A DNA stretch of 64,000 bases from Candidatus Bipolaricaulis sibiricus (lineage in GTDB: Bacteria > Bipolaricaulota > Bipolaricaulia > Bipolaricaulales > Bipolaricaulaceae), in assembly GCA_004102645.1 (NCBI GenBank), contig CP034928.1, forward strand, positions 124,001 to 188,000, in the 5' to 3' direction. Made by a program: the position numbers and the translations under genes. Numbering within the stretch: the stretch's first letter is position 1; every line of letters starts with the position of its first letter. The notes below the pieces were generated by a model. That model was given only the letters and a program-made list of their open reading frames with translations, was not told where the DNA came from and ran no database searches. Positions 1 through 8,149 of this stretch are shown in pieces.

Positions 1-482
1 GCACACCAGCTCCCCGGGTTCGTCGACAGCTACGTGCCGGGTCCGCCGGAGGTTCCGTCGCGTGCGCTCGGTGAGGAGCCCCGCGGTCTTCGCTACATGC
101 CCCTCCACGGCCAGGAGCCGCGCCTCACGACGTCCCAGCCCCATCCGCCGCAACGCCCGCCACACCGTGCTTGGGGAGACGTGGACCCCTTGTCGTGCAA
201 GCTGCAAGGACACCCGGTTCGGTCCCCACGTCGGCCACGCCAGCGCCGTCGCTACGATCGCACGCTCCTCCACGGGCCCCAGCAGCGGTGGTCGTCCGGG
301 ACGAGCGGACGTTCGTCGGGGATGAAGAGCATCCGCCCCGTACGCCCGGAGGCGCTTCTTCCACCGGTAGAACACCGTGCGCGAGATGTCGAGTTCTCGA
401 CACGCCGCGCTCACGTTGCCCAGCTCCTCCGCTCGGCGGAGTGCATGGAGCCGAAAACCGTGTACCTTGTCTCGAGGGTCAT
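1..482 (-). pseudogene. IS481-like transposase, 5' part, in two frames
   Basis: Translation shows a helix-turn-helix region (ELGNVSAACRELDISRTVFY), then a second DNA-binding part (WPTWGPNRVSLQLARQGV), then the start of an rve/DDE catalytic domain (HVAVDEPGELV), as in IS481-type transposases. The expected start (ATG at 482, MTLETRYTVF) is in one frame; everything after about residue 10 continues in the -1 frame. The switch falls at a run of four T on the coding strand (454-457). This may be a loss-of-function frameshift or a programmed -1 shift. The downstream frame has no good start codon of its own. The catalytic acidic residues are beyond the window. Confidence 0.6.
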
Positions 483-598
483 CGGGCCACCTCCCAGGTT
501 TCTTGTCGGATCCCTGGTGAGCTTGCCACGGTGACCCTCGCTCCTGCTACCCCCTCCGTGTACCTCCACCTGTCAACACTACTGTGAAACCGAACAGC
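1..598 (-). mobile_element. IS481-like insertion sequence, partial at window edge
   Basis: A transposase reading frame runs leftward off the window edge. Behind it lies a short non-coding end reaching about 598, directly against the stop codon of the next gene. The minus strand of 571-590 carries a TTGACA hexamer that could be the element's promoter. The other end lies outside the window, so terminal repeats and target duplication cannot be checked, and the boundary near 598 is inferred only from the abutting gene. Confidence 0.6.
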
Positions 599-1417
599 CT
601 AGCGACATGTGGGACCACGCGTCCGCTGCCCGGTGATGTCGCCGGCGCGGACGTCGGGGTGGTGGTAGCGGCCCCGCATCCGGGTCCGCTTGCCCTGGAC
701 CTGGATCGCCGCCACGGGGCAGAAGTGGATGCAGGCGAAACACTGCTCGCAGTGCCCGAGCCACTGCGGCGACTTGTCCACCATCTGGATGTTCTCCACG
801 GGGCACACGTAGGCGCACGTCCCGCAGTGGACGCACGACGGGTCCACGGTGAACCGTCGGTCCCGGGTCCGGGCTTCCTGCACGAACTTTCGGCCGAGCA
901 GGCTGAACATCGCCCGCCCCAGCAGGCGGTCGAACGGCCCCCCTTTCTCGAGGTGGCGCTCGCCGGCCTGGACGATTCGCACGATCTCCGCCGCCCGCCG
1001 CTCCATCCGCTTCCCCATCGCGCGGACGGAACGCTCCCCGCGCACGTTGTACTCGGCGATGTAGTTCGCGAACATCCGCACCGCGAACCCAGCGTGGAGT
1101 TCTCCTCCCGCTTTCTTGAATAGTTTCTCCCCGTGCTCGACGGCGAGGCCGGGGAGGCCCCCCATCGTGACGACGAGGAACGCGTACTTCACTCCGGACA
1201 GGTCCAGCCGGGGGATGAACTCCCGGACGATGAGGGGAAGGCTGTAGAAGTACACTGGACACACGATCCCCATCCGCTCGGCGGGGACTCGGATCCGATC
1301 CTGCTCGCGAAGTGAGGCGATCGGGACGAGGTCGGTATCGCCGAGTCCCTTAGCGATCGCCCGCGCACAGGCGAGCGAGTTCCCGGTTCCGGTGAAGTAG
1401 TAGAGCGTCGTCCTCAT
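599..1417 (-). CDS. EFR1-family flavodoxin-ferredoxin fusion protein
   Basis: This is a cytosolic electron carrier of about 272 residues. It begins MRTTLYYFTGTGNSL, where TGTGNS is the FMN phosphate loop of a flavodoxin fold. Two [4Fe-4S] motifs follow near the C-terminus (CVHCGTCAYVCP around 195-206 and CEQCFACIHFCP around 223-234), and the protein ends with the RYHHP segment typical of this family. The start at 1417 is preferred over an upstream in-frame start at 1453 because the flavodoxin fold begins there. The stop touches the IS boundary, so its last few residues may be altered. The physiological partner is unknown. Confidence 0.85.
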   Translation of the reverse strand: MRTTLYYFTGTGNSLACARAIAKGLGDTDLVPIASLREQDRIRVPAERMGIVCPVYFYSLPLIVREFIPRLDLSGVKYAFLVVTMGGLPGLAVEHGEKLFKKAGGELHAGFAVRMFANYIAEYNVRGERSVRAMGKRMERRAAEIVRIVQAGERHLEKGGPFDRLLGRAMFSLLGRKFVQEARTRDRRFTVDPSCVHCGTCAYVCPVENIQMVDKSPQWLGHCEQCFACIHFCPVAAIQVQGKRTRMRGRYHHPDVRAGDITGQRTRGPTCR

Positions 1418-1482
1418 GTCCAGTCCCTCCGGCTGGATTGTACCGGCCGGCACACGATACCCGTGGCCGGCCGGAAGGGGTG

Positions 1483-1932
1483 CTATCCAGCGGCCTCCTC
1501 GGCGAGGCAGATCATCTTCCCAAACCTCTTCCCCAACCAGATCTGGGGCGCCTCTCTCCCCTCCGTCGTGCCGAGGATCGCCGCACGGAACCGCCTCTCG
1601 TCTCCTCCTCTGCCGTCTGCAACGATCCTCAGGTCCTCAACACACCAGTTGTCCTTCTTCCCGTCGGGCTCGTAGCGAACGTACACGGGGTAGTCCCGGA
1701 GTGTGTCGGTGGTCAGCCGCTGGGCAGATGGGTCATTCTCTCCGGCGTGTTTCGTCGGAGATGGATTCTCACCGAATGCGTACACGAGCACTCTGTCAGG
1801 GGGAAAGTCCTCGCGCTTGAGGGAAACCACGAATTCGCGGCCTCCGACACCGACATACAGATCCCCGTCCGGCCGCCTTCCCGGTACGTGGGCCGTCCGA
1901 ACGTGTATCTCGACCCGCTTGATCTGTGACAT
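1483..1932 (-). CDS. PLAT/LH2-like beta-sandwich protein
   Basis: This is a 149-residue soluble protein with a strong ribosome site (AAGGAGGAAGAAC before ATG). It has no signal peptide and no membrane segment. The early pattern of VEIHVRTAHV followed by GDLYVGVGGREF, with a later DNWCVEDLRIV strand, resembles PLAT/LH2 or lipoxygenase-type beta-sandwich domains, which bind lipids or proteins. That resemblance is from pattern memory only. It stands alone between the EFR1 gene and the inositol cassette, and its role is unknown. Confidence 0.5.
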   Translation of the reverse strand: MSQIKRVEIHVRTAHVPGRRPDGDLYVGVGGREFVVSLKREDFPPDRVLVYAFGENPSPTKHAGENDPSAQRLTTDTLRDYPVYVRYEPDGKKDNWCVEDLRIVADGRGGDERRFRAAILGTTEGREAPQIWLGKRFGKMICLAEEAAG

Positions 1933-2198
1933 GTTCTTCCTCCTTGCGTTCCTTCACGGATTCGGTGCTCACATCCTGAGAACAGCACGAGCTCCTGGTG
2001 CTGCCAGGCTTGTGGGCTGGCAGCTCAGCCGCCGGCTGGGGCGAGCGCCGCTCCCCAGCCGGCCTTCACCCGAGAACCCACTTCCGGCATGAGCATCTCC
2101 GCGCCCCCCGTCCAACCATGTGTTGGGAGAGCCGGTGCAGTAGTTGGTGCGGCTCCGTCAGCATGTCCGCTCCCCATGCCCTCGACGAGGCTCCTGAG

Positions 2199-3329
2199 CT
2201 AGCCCCCCCCGGAGGGGTTGACTTCTGCCACGAACTGCCGGAAGAGCTGGCGTGCCGTCTGCTCATCGAACTGGACCGGGGGGGACTTGAACAGGTAGGC
2301 GCACGCATCAGAGATGGGTCCCGCCAAGCCTCGGTCAAGCGCGACTCTCGCCGCTCGTACTGCATCCATCATCACGCCCGCGGAGTTTGGGGAATCCTCG
2401 ACGCTCAGCCTGATCTCGATCTCCATGGGCACACCACCGAACTGCTCGGCCTCGATTCGGAGGAAACAGACCTTGCGGTCGTTCAGCCAGGATACGTAGT
2501 CGCTTGGCCCGATGTACACCCCGTCTGGGTCCAGGTAGGAAGCGTCGAGTTGGCTGAGCACGGCCTCGGTCTTGCTCCGGCGCTTGTCCTCGAGCCGATC
2601 CTCGTCCAGCATGTTCAGGAAGTCGGTGTTCCCCCCTACGTTCAGCTGATAGGTGCGCTTGATCGGGATACCGCGATCACAGAACAACGACGCCAGCGCA
2701 CGGTGGAGGATCGTCGCCCCGACCTGGGACTTGACGTCATCGCCCAGGTAAGGGAGGCCCGTCTGGCGAAAGCGCTCTCCCATCTCGTGCGCCATGAGGG
2801 AGGGCATCGCGTTCACGAACGCGCAGCCTGCTTCGAGTGCGCACTCGGCGTAGAACCGCGCGCTTCGGTTGCTGCCGACAGGCAGGAAGTTGGCGACCAC
2901 CTGAACGCGCGCGTCCACAAGCTCGGCCACAATCGCGCGGCGTGCATCCTCCAAGCTCGAGTAGACGTTCTCGATCGGCAGGAATCTCCTGTGCTCGGGC
3001 GTACGTACGGGGACAGGCCCGACTCCGTCGATCTCGAACCCGGGTCTCACCACGCAGCTGGAGAGGGGCATGGATTCCACGAACCGCGTGGTGCAGTTCG
3101 GGGAAGCAAAGATCGCCTCTGATAGATCGAGCCCAACCTTTCTCGCATCGATGTCGTACGCGGCCGCGAACACGATGTCCTCGGGGCGGTACCCGACAAG
3201 ACAGACAGTCTGCAGCCCCGGCTTGCCGATCCCCATCCCCGAGTAGAATGCGCACCCTTGCACGAGGGCACTGGCGCAGTTCCCCACGCCGATCAGGGCA
3301 ACTCGAATCTCCTTCGCACAGCGTTCCAT
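2199..3329 (-). CDS. ino1: myo-inositol-3-phosphate synthase
   Basis: The product converts glucose 6-phosphate to inositol phosphate with tightly bound NAD. Its 376 residues match the compact archaeal/bacterial form rather than the longer eukaryotic one. Family hallmarks are GVGNCASAL at 14-22 (dinucleotide loop), VGSNRSARFY at 151-160, GDDVKSQVGATI at 196-207, LNVGGNTDFLNM at 229-240 and EDSPNSAGV at 311-319. It is the last gene of a minus-strand cassette behind two MscS channels, a P-loop kinase-like gene and an ATP-grasp gene. Inositol phosphate could feed a compatible solute, a lipid or a more phosphorylated inositol; the cassette favours a phosphorylated product. Confidence 0.92.
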   Translation of the reverse strand: MERCAKEIRVALIGVGNCASALVQGCAFYSGMGIGKPGLQTVCLVGYRPEDIVFAAAYDIDARKVGLDLSEAIFASPNCTTRFVESMPLSSCVVRPGFEIDGVGPVPVRTPEHRRFLPIENVYSSLEDARRAIVAELVDARVQVVANFLPVGSNRSARFYAECALEAGCAFVNAMPSLMAHEMGERFRQTGLPYLGDDVKSQVGATILHRALASLFCDRGIPIKRTYQLNVGGNTDFLNMLDEDRLEDKRRSKTEAVLSQLDASYLDPDGVYIGPSDYVSWLNDRKVCFLRIEAEQFGGVPMEIEIRLSVEDSPNSAGVMMDAVRAARVALDRGLAGPISDACAYLFKSPPVQFDEQTARQLFRQFVAEVNPSGGG

Positions 3330-3376
3330 GCCGAACTGGCCTCCCTCTGCGGACTCGATGGCCGCTATGCCAGGCC

Positions 3377-4156
3377 TCAGTCCTTGCCCTTCTCCAACGC
3401 GGTCTTGATCCCCCGCAGGAGGTCGAACTGCACTGCGTCGAAGTCGTCACGACTTACCCACAGCCGAACCAGCAAGACCACGGCCTTCTCTCGTATCTCG
3501 CTGACGAGAACCTCGGGAGGTGGGTCGGCGAGCACGCGCTTGTCGCTCTGGGCGACGCTTTGGATGGAGCGTGTGACGTCCTCAACGGGCAGGCTCGGGC
3601 TGACCTCGACGGGCAGTTCAATCCGCCGCGTGGCAAACGCTGACGCGTTGCGGATGATGTTGCTCAAGACCTGGGCGTTGGGGACGAGCACCTCCATGTT
3701 GTCTGACGAGACGATCTCCGTTGTGAATAGCTGGATCTCGCGCACGGTCCCGATCGCAGCGTGTTTCCCCTTCTGCAGCGGACCCACATGGACGAAGTCG
3801 CCGACCTTGTAGGGTCGGAAGATGAGGATCAGGACACCGGCGGCGAAATTGGACAGCGCCCCCTGCAGCGCAAAGCCAATGGCGAACGCCACCGCACCGA
3901 ACAGCGCCACGAACGACGCCGTCTCGATGCCGAATCGGGCGAGCGTGGCGACGAGGGCCACGACAAGGATCCCGAAATAGACGAGCCAGGTGACAAACGA
4001 ACTTACCGTGGCATCCACCTTGGCCCGGTTGAGCAGCTGACGAACCACGCGGCGCGCGATCCTCGCCACGAAGTAGCCGACTACGAGAATGGCCAGCGCT
4101 GCGAGGAGGTTGACCCCGTGCGTTGCCCCCCACTCCATGATCTTCTCCCACGTCAT
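3377..4156 (-). CDS. small-conductance mechanosensitive channel, MscS family (copy 1)
   Basis: This 259-residue inner-membrane channel opens under membrane tension to release solutes. Hydrophobic segments lie at about residues 15-35, 55-75 and 80-105, followed by the pore helix and the FRPYKVGDF motif of the MscS beta domain. It is short, at the lower end for MscS. Residues 1 to about 120 are nearly identical in DNA to the neighbouring copy, whereas the cytoplasmic domain differs strongly. Loop residues HVGPLQKGKHA after the shared block are absent from copy 2. It lies 48 bp upstream of the inositol-phosphate synthase gene, suggesting release of an osmolyte made by this cassette. Confidence 0.9.
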   Translation of the reverse strand: MTWEKIMEWGATHGVNLLAALAILVVGYFVARIARRVVRQLLNRAKVDATVSSFVTWLVYFGILVVALVATLARFGIETASFVALFGAVAFAIGFALQGALSNFAAGVLILIFRPYKVGDFVHVGPLQKGKHAAIGTVREIQLFTTEIVSSDNMEVLVPNAQVLSNIIRNASAFATRRIELPVEVSPSLPVEDVTRSIQSVAQSDKRVLADPPPEVLVSEIREKAVVLLVRLWVSRDDFDAVQFDLLRGIKTALEKGKD

Positions 4157-5153
4157 AGACCCGTCCCTCCCCCATTCCCGAGATGAGAGTGGCGACAGTC
4201 CACGTTGCTGTCATCCGACATGCCACTCATGCTCGACCTCGGCAGGAATGCCCATCCATCTCTTCCCCCTCGCGCGAGTCCAACGTGGAACATCGGGCTT
4301 CGCACCTCTAGCGGGAGGCGGGCACGCCCAGAGCCGGCTGCTGCAGGTGGACGACGTGCTGTGGGAACGGGATCTCGATTCCCTGAGCGTCCAGGGTCTC
4401 CTTGACCCGCCGTAGAAGCTCGAACCGCAACGCGTGGAAGTCACCCTCCGCCATCCGCGGCACCCAGACCCGCAGCATCATGATCACGCTGGAGTTCGCA
4501 AGTTCTGTGACGAAGACCCGCGGGGCTGGGTCGGCCAAGAAGCGTTTGTCGCTCCGACCGAGGCCAAGGAGCGTCTCGACCGCGCGCTCGATGGAAGCGT
4601 TGTAGCTGATCCCGACCGAGATGTCCAGAGGACGGGGGTCGAAGGCAGAGTGGTTTGTGATGTTGTCGCTCAAGATCTTCCCGTTGGGGATGATGACCTC
4701 CAGGCCCGTTGGGGTGACGACCTCGGTGCTGAAGAGCTGGATCTCGCGGACCGTTCCCGAGGCCCCACCCGCGGCGATGAAGTCGCCGACCTTGTAGGGT
4801 CGGAAGATGAGGATCAGGACACCGGCGGCGAAATTGGACAGCGCCCCCTGCAGCGCAAAGCCAATGGCGAACGCCACCGCACCGAACAGCGCCACGAACG
4901 ACGCCGTCTCGATGCCGAATCGGGCGAGCGTGGCGACGAGGGCCACGACAAGGATCCCGAAATAGACGAGCCAGGTGACAAACGAACTTACCGTGGCATC
5001 CACCTTGGCCCGGTTGAGCAGCTGACGAACCACGCGGCGCGCGATCCTCGCCACGAAGTAGCCGACTGCGAGAATGGCCAGCGCTGCGAGGAGGTTGACC
5101 CCGTGCGTTGCCCCCCACTCCATGATCTTCTCCCACGTCATAGACCCATCCCT
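3794..5153. repeat. near-identical direct repeat covering the 5' halves of both MscS genes
   Basis: The blocks 3794 to about 4168 and 4779 to about 5153 (offset 985 bp) differ at one position that I can see inside the coding sequence (A at 4084, G at 5069 on the plus strand). Identity stops abruptly inside both genes at the codon for the start of the beta domain. A few bases upstream of the start codons also match. This is either a recent partial duplication or gene conversion limited to the pore-encoding half. Confidence 0.9.
4308..5141 (-). CDS. small-conductance mechanosensitive channel, MscS family (copy 2)
   Basis: This is a 277-residue MscS-type channel. Its N-terminal membrane region matches copy 1 except for one valine-to-alanine change (LVVGY versus LAVGY). 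From about residue 120 onward it diverges (GGASGTVREIQLFSTEVVT), with only moderate similarity in the cytoplasmic domain. Its start codon overlaps the stop of the 2-phosphoglycerate-kinase-like gene (ATGA), so it is translationally coupled. A 151-bp gap separates it from copy 1. Two channels with one shared pore and different cytoplasmic domains may differ in gating or desensitisation; this is inference. Confidence 0.9.
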   Translation of the reverse strand: MTWEKIMEWGATHGVNLLAALAILAVGYFVARIARRVVRQLLNRAKVDATVSSFVTWLVYFGILVVALVATLARFGIETASFVALFGAVAFAIGFALQGALSNFAAGVLILIFRPYKVGDFIAAGGASGTVREIQLFSTEVVTPTGLEVIIPNGKILSDNITNHSAFDPRPLDISVGISYNASIERAVETLLGLGRSDKRFLADPAPRVFVTELANSSVIMMLRVWVPRMAEGDFHALRFELLRRVKETLDAQGIEIPFPQHVVHLQQPALGVPASR

Positions 5154-5800
5154 CCTTTGGCGTACCTCGCGTAGATGGAATGAACTGCATCCTCGGCCGT
5201 CTCCCGAACCGTTGGCCGTTGATCCGGAAGGACCGCGTTGGAGGAGGCGCTCATGGCATCCTCCAGTACTCGATCGATGTTGAGAAGGTAGTCCACGGTT
5301 TCATCGTCGATTGAACCGTACTTCAGCGGATTCGCGCTCCTCATCCGACGAGCGTACGCCTCAGGGTCGCCGATTCGAAGGTGCAGGTGGACAGCCCCCG
5401 GTGGCAGGCGCAGATGAGAAGGCAGAAGCTGCACCCCCTCCACCACGCAGTGCACGTGCTGCGCGTGGTACGCGCCGACAAGGCGGTTGACGACGCGGGC
5501 GATCACCTCAGCCTGGCGCTCGAGCTGTAGGGCTGGCTCCTCAAGACGGAACCCGTTGTCCATCGCCTGCGCCATCTCCGGGGCCTCCGGGGGGATCCCA
5601 AACTCCCGGAGGGTCTTCACAATCGTCCCAAGCCCGACGTGCTGGTGGATACCCAGCCGACGTGACAGCTCGTAGCTGAGGGTTGTCTTCCCGATCCCGT
5701 TCACCCCGGAGATGAGAGCGATCAGCGGGTCGTCCACCTCCTGCATGCGGCGCCGAATCGCTCTGACTTCGCGCCAGTAAGCCAGCTGTGCCGTCGTCAT
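5138..5800 (-). CDS. 2-phosphoglycerate-kinase-like P-loop kinase
   Basis: This 220-residue cytosolic protein has a Walker A motif SGVNGIGKTTLS at 31-42, then RRLGIHQHVGLGTIVKTLRE, a pattern I associate with the 2-phosphoglycerate kinase family (COG2074). Archaeal members make 2,3-diphosphoglycerate for cyclic DPG. Plant LPA1-type relatives are needed for phytic acid synthesis. The middle part HVHCVVEGVQLLP resembles the substrate-lid region of small-molecule kinases. The gene overlaps both neighbours by 4 bp (ATP-grasp upstream, MscS downstream), so it works with them. Substrate candidates are 2-phosphoglycerate or an inositol phosphate; the context with inositol-phosphate synthase favours the second, as inference. 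Confidence 0.7.
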   Translation of the reverse strand: MTTAQLAYWREVRAIRRRMQEVDDPLIALISGVNGIGKTTLSYELSRRLGIHQHVGLGTIVKTLREFGIPPEAPEMAQAMDNGFRLEEPALQLERQAEVIARVVNRLVGAYHAQHVHCVVEGVQLLPSHLRLPPGAVHLHLRIGDPEAYARRMRSANPLKYGSIDDETVDYLLNIDRVLEDAMSASSNAVLPDQRPTVRETAEDAVHSIYARYAKGGMGL

Positions 5801-6606
5801 GCGAACCTCTCCCCCGCTTCCCGGAAGTAGTCTGCAAGGTGCTGGGCTGCGTTGGGAACGCCGTCACACGAACCCATCGGAATGACATCCACCACATGGG
5901 GTTGCCCGCAGCTGACCACCACGTCCAGCCCGTACAGGGTCAGTCCGAAGATCTCCCCGACGGCCCGCGCGATCTGCTCGATGTTGGCCGACACCGGGCA
6001 CGGCTCTGGAGCTGCGCCGCCTGCGGGCAGCCTCGGCCACACCCGTCGGGTGCCGAAGATCCGATCACCAATGCGATACACCTTCAGATACAGATCCCGA
6101 CCCGAAACGGGGCACACCTCGTCCGGCGGGCAGTAGCGCTGTACCAGGATAGGCGCAGGGATGTTGAGCTTGAGAAGGTCCTCTGGCGTCCGAACCACCT
6201 GAACGCCTTCTTCGCGCCGCCCGTCGTTGGGCTTGACAATCAGCGGGCCCGATGCCAGCAACGGGGCGATATCCGCGGCCCGCGTCACCAAGAAGGTCTC
6301 CGGCACTAGCAGACCGCCCTCTTGCAGCGCCTGCATGACAACCAGTTTGTTCCGCAGGATGACCGTGGTGGGATAGGAGTGGAGGAGCTTGGCGCCCGCC
6401 ATGTGCAGCATCCCGCCGATGGTCAACGCGGCTTGGCTGCCCCCCTTCAGGACATACCAGTCGTGGGCAAGTGACAACTCACCAAGGTTTACGAGCGCCC
6501 GATCGGCATCGAGGACCTCCATGCGAATACCCCAATGCGCCAACCGCCCGATGACCTCGAGCATGATTGCACTCGGCGGGCGATCCATGATCAGCCCGAC
6601 GTGCAT
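5797..6606 (-). CDS. ATP-grasp ligase/kinase, possibly inositol-phosphate kinase-like
   Basis: The product has about 269 residues from the internal ATG at 6606 (MHVGLIMDRPPS), which sits behind a GGGGGGAG stretch. A longer frame would start at 6684, but those extra residues look non-conserved. The layout fits an ATP-grasp enzyme: an N-terminal preATP domain, TVILRNKLVVMQALQEGGL, the ATP-binding strand GPLIVKPNDG, and a C-terminal acidic/metal segment GLDVVVSCGQPHVVDV. RimK-type ligases and eukaryotic ITPK inositol kinases share this fold, and the sequence alone does not decide between them. It is the first gene of the cassette, overlaps the next gene (ATGA), and lies 90 bp from an insertion sequence that may have replaced its promoter. 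Confidence 0.65.
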   Translation of the reverse strand: MHVGLIMDRPPSAIMLEVIGRLAHWGIRMEVLDADRALVNLGELSLAHDWYVLKGGSQAALTIGGMLHMAGAKLLHSYPTTVILRNKLVVMQALQEGGLLVPETFLVTRAADIAPLLASGPLIVKPNDGRREEGVQVVRTPEDLLKLNIPAPILVQRYCPPDEVCPVSGRDLYLKVYRIGDRIFGTRRVWPRLPAGGAAPEPCPVSANIEQIARAVGEIFGLTLYGLDVVVSCGQPHVVDVIPMGSCDGVPNAAQHLADYFREAGERFA

Positions 6607-6696
6607 CTCCCCCCCTGACGCCCTGCTCGAACCCCTGGAAATGCCCAAACAGGGCAGCATACCACTAAGCTGCTCGGTCATCAAACCTCCCGAGTT

Positions 6697-7954
6697 GCCT
6701 CAGTGAAAGTGTTACCGGGCGGGGTGTCGGTTCCTCAGAATTCGGGTTACCGAAGAGGAGGTACCGATGACCCAAGCGAGCGTGGCGGAGGTCGTGGGAG
6801 CCCTGCGCGCCCGCTACCTGCGTGCGAGGCGTGGCGACAAGACGATGATCCTCGACGAGTTCGTGGCCCTCACCGGGTACCACCGCAAGGCCGCGATCCG
6901 TGTCCTCCGGAACGGAAGGAGACCCCAGGGCAGGAACCGTCGGGGACGTCCCCGGGTGTACACCCCGGACGTGAAGGCAGCGCTCCTTCAGGTGTGGGAG
7001 GTCTGCGGACGGATCTGCTCGAAGCGCCTCGCTCCGTTTCTCCCCGAGATCGTCTCGGTGCTGGAGCGGGAAGGGGAACTTGCTGTGGCCCCGGACACGC
7101 GAAGGCTGCTCGTCCAGCTGAGCCCGGCCACGATCGACCGGATGCTTGTTACCCACCGCTACCGCAGGGACACGGGACGGCCTGCAACCAAGCCAGGGAC
7201 GCTTCTCAAGGCGAAGGTTCCTGTACGCACGTTCGCTGACTGGGAGGCTGTGGGCCCGGGGTTCCTGGAGCTGGACCTGGTGGCCCACTGTGGGGAGACG
7301 ACGGCGGGGGAGTACCTGCACACCCTGAACGCGGTAGATGTCGCCACCCTGTGGTGCGAGCCGGTGGCCGTGCTCAACCGAAGCCAGGAGGTCGTACGGA
7401 AAGCGATCCAGCGGATCCGGGAGCGCCTTCCGTTCCCGCTGCGGGGGATCGACTCCGACAACGACTCGGCGTTCCTCAACGCCCACCTCTACCCGTACTG
7501 CCAGAGGGAAGGGATCCAGTTCACCCGCTCGCGGCCGTACAAGAAGAACGATCAGGCGTACGTGGAGGGAAAGAACTGGTGTGTCGTGCGCCAGCTGGTG
7601 GGGTACCACCGGTACGAGTCGCAGGAGGCGTGCGACCTCCTGGCGGCGATCTACGCCGACTGGAGGCTGATGGTGAACTACTTCCAGCCGGTGCGGAATC
7701 TGATCGCCAAGGAACGCGTGGGGAGCAAGGTGCGGAAGAGATACGACCGTGCTCAGACACCCCACCAGCGGGTGCTCGCCGCATCCGACGTCCCTGAGGA
7801 GAAGAAGGTCGAGGCCGAGAAGACCTACAACACGCTGAACCCGGCCGGTCTTCAGCGGCGGATCGAGGCCAACCTACGAGCCCTCGCGAGGTTGCCCCGG
7901 TAACATGTCTTCTGAGGCATCGACACCGGCTTCGGTAACACCTACTTCTGAGGC
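6697..7954 (+). mobile_element. complete insertion sequence with about 50-bp imperfect inverted repeats
   Basis: The left end begins GCCTCAGTGAAAGTGTTACC at 6697. The right end, read on the minus strand from 7954, begins GCCTCAGAAGTAGGTGTTACC. The similarity continues inward for about 50 bp (GGTGTCG, CCTCAGAA and GTTA occur at matching positions), and CCTCAGAA is itself repeated inside each end. One transposase gene fills the element. I see no clear target duplication (left flank CGAGTT, right flank ATCACG). The left end lies about 90 bp upstream of the ATP-grasp start. Confidence 0.85.
6767..7903 (+). CDS. DDE (rve) integrase-type transposase
   Basis: This 378-residue transposase has an N-terminal helix-turn-helix region (LTGYHRKAAIRVLRNG at 35-50), a basic linker GRNRRGRPRVYTPDVK, and an rve catalytic core with the acidic triad visible as ELDLVAH (D170), GIDSDNDSAF (D229 or D231) and QAYVEGKN (E267). 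The C-terminal part resembles the uncharacterised integrase-type transposases of ISNCY/IS481-like elements. The start ATG follows GAGGAGGTACCG. The frame is intact and the repeats flank it on both sides, so the element may still be mobile. Confidence 0.9.
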   Translation: MTQASVAEVVGALRARYLRARRGDKTMILDEFVALTGYHRKAAIRVLRNGRRPQGRNRRGRPRVYTPDVKAALLQVWEVCGRICSKRLAPFLPEIVSVLEREGELAVAPDTRRLLVQLSPATIDRMLVTHRYRRDTGRPATKPGTLLKAKVPVRTFADWEAVGPGFLELDLVAHCGETTAGEYLHTLNAVDVATLWCEPVAVLNRSQEVVRKAIQRIRERLPFPLRGIDSDNDSAFLNAHLYPYCQREGIQFTRSRPYKKNDQAYVEGKNWCVVRQLVGYHRYESQEACDLLAAIYADWRLMVNYFQPVRNLIAKERVGSKVRKRYDRAQTPHQRVLAASDVPEEKKVEAEKTYNTLNPAGLQRRIEANLRALARLPR

Positions 7955-8102
7955 ATCACGACCTCCGCCCGGCGGGGGAGACAGAGTCAAGCGGATGGGC
8001 GTCCCGAGGCTTGGCAAAGTGGCAGCGGCGGGTGATGCGCGTTGAGATGTCTGCGCCGCATCCGAGGGGGCTCCGCTCGCGCGAACGGAGCCCACCAGAG
8101 AA

Positions 8103-8127
8103 CAGGGCCGACGCGGGGTCGGCCCTG
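8103..8127 (-). terminator. hairpin terminator after the redox/TCA operon
   Basis: A perfect 10-bp stem (CAGGGCCGAC / GTCGGCCCTG) with a 5-nt loop lies 23 bp beyond the malic enzyme stop codon. On the minus strand it is followed by TTCTCT, a modest pyrimidine tail. It probably ends the long minus-strand operon. Confidence 0.65.
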
Positions 8128-8149
8128 GGAACGCCTGCCCTTCGGAGCG

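Noticed and set aside
3377-5141. The MscS pair as a plain tandem duplication of whole genes
   Set aside because: The cytoplasmic halves are far more diverged than the near-identical 5' halves, so a simple recent whole-gene duplication does not fit.
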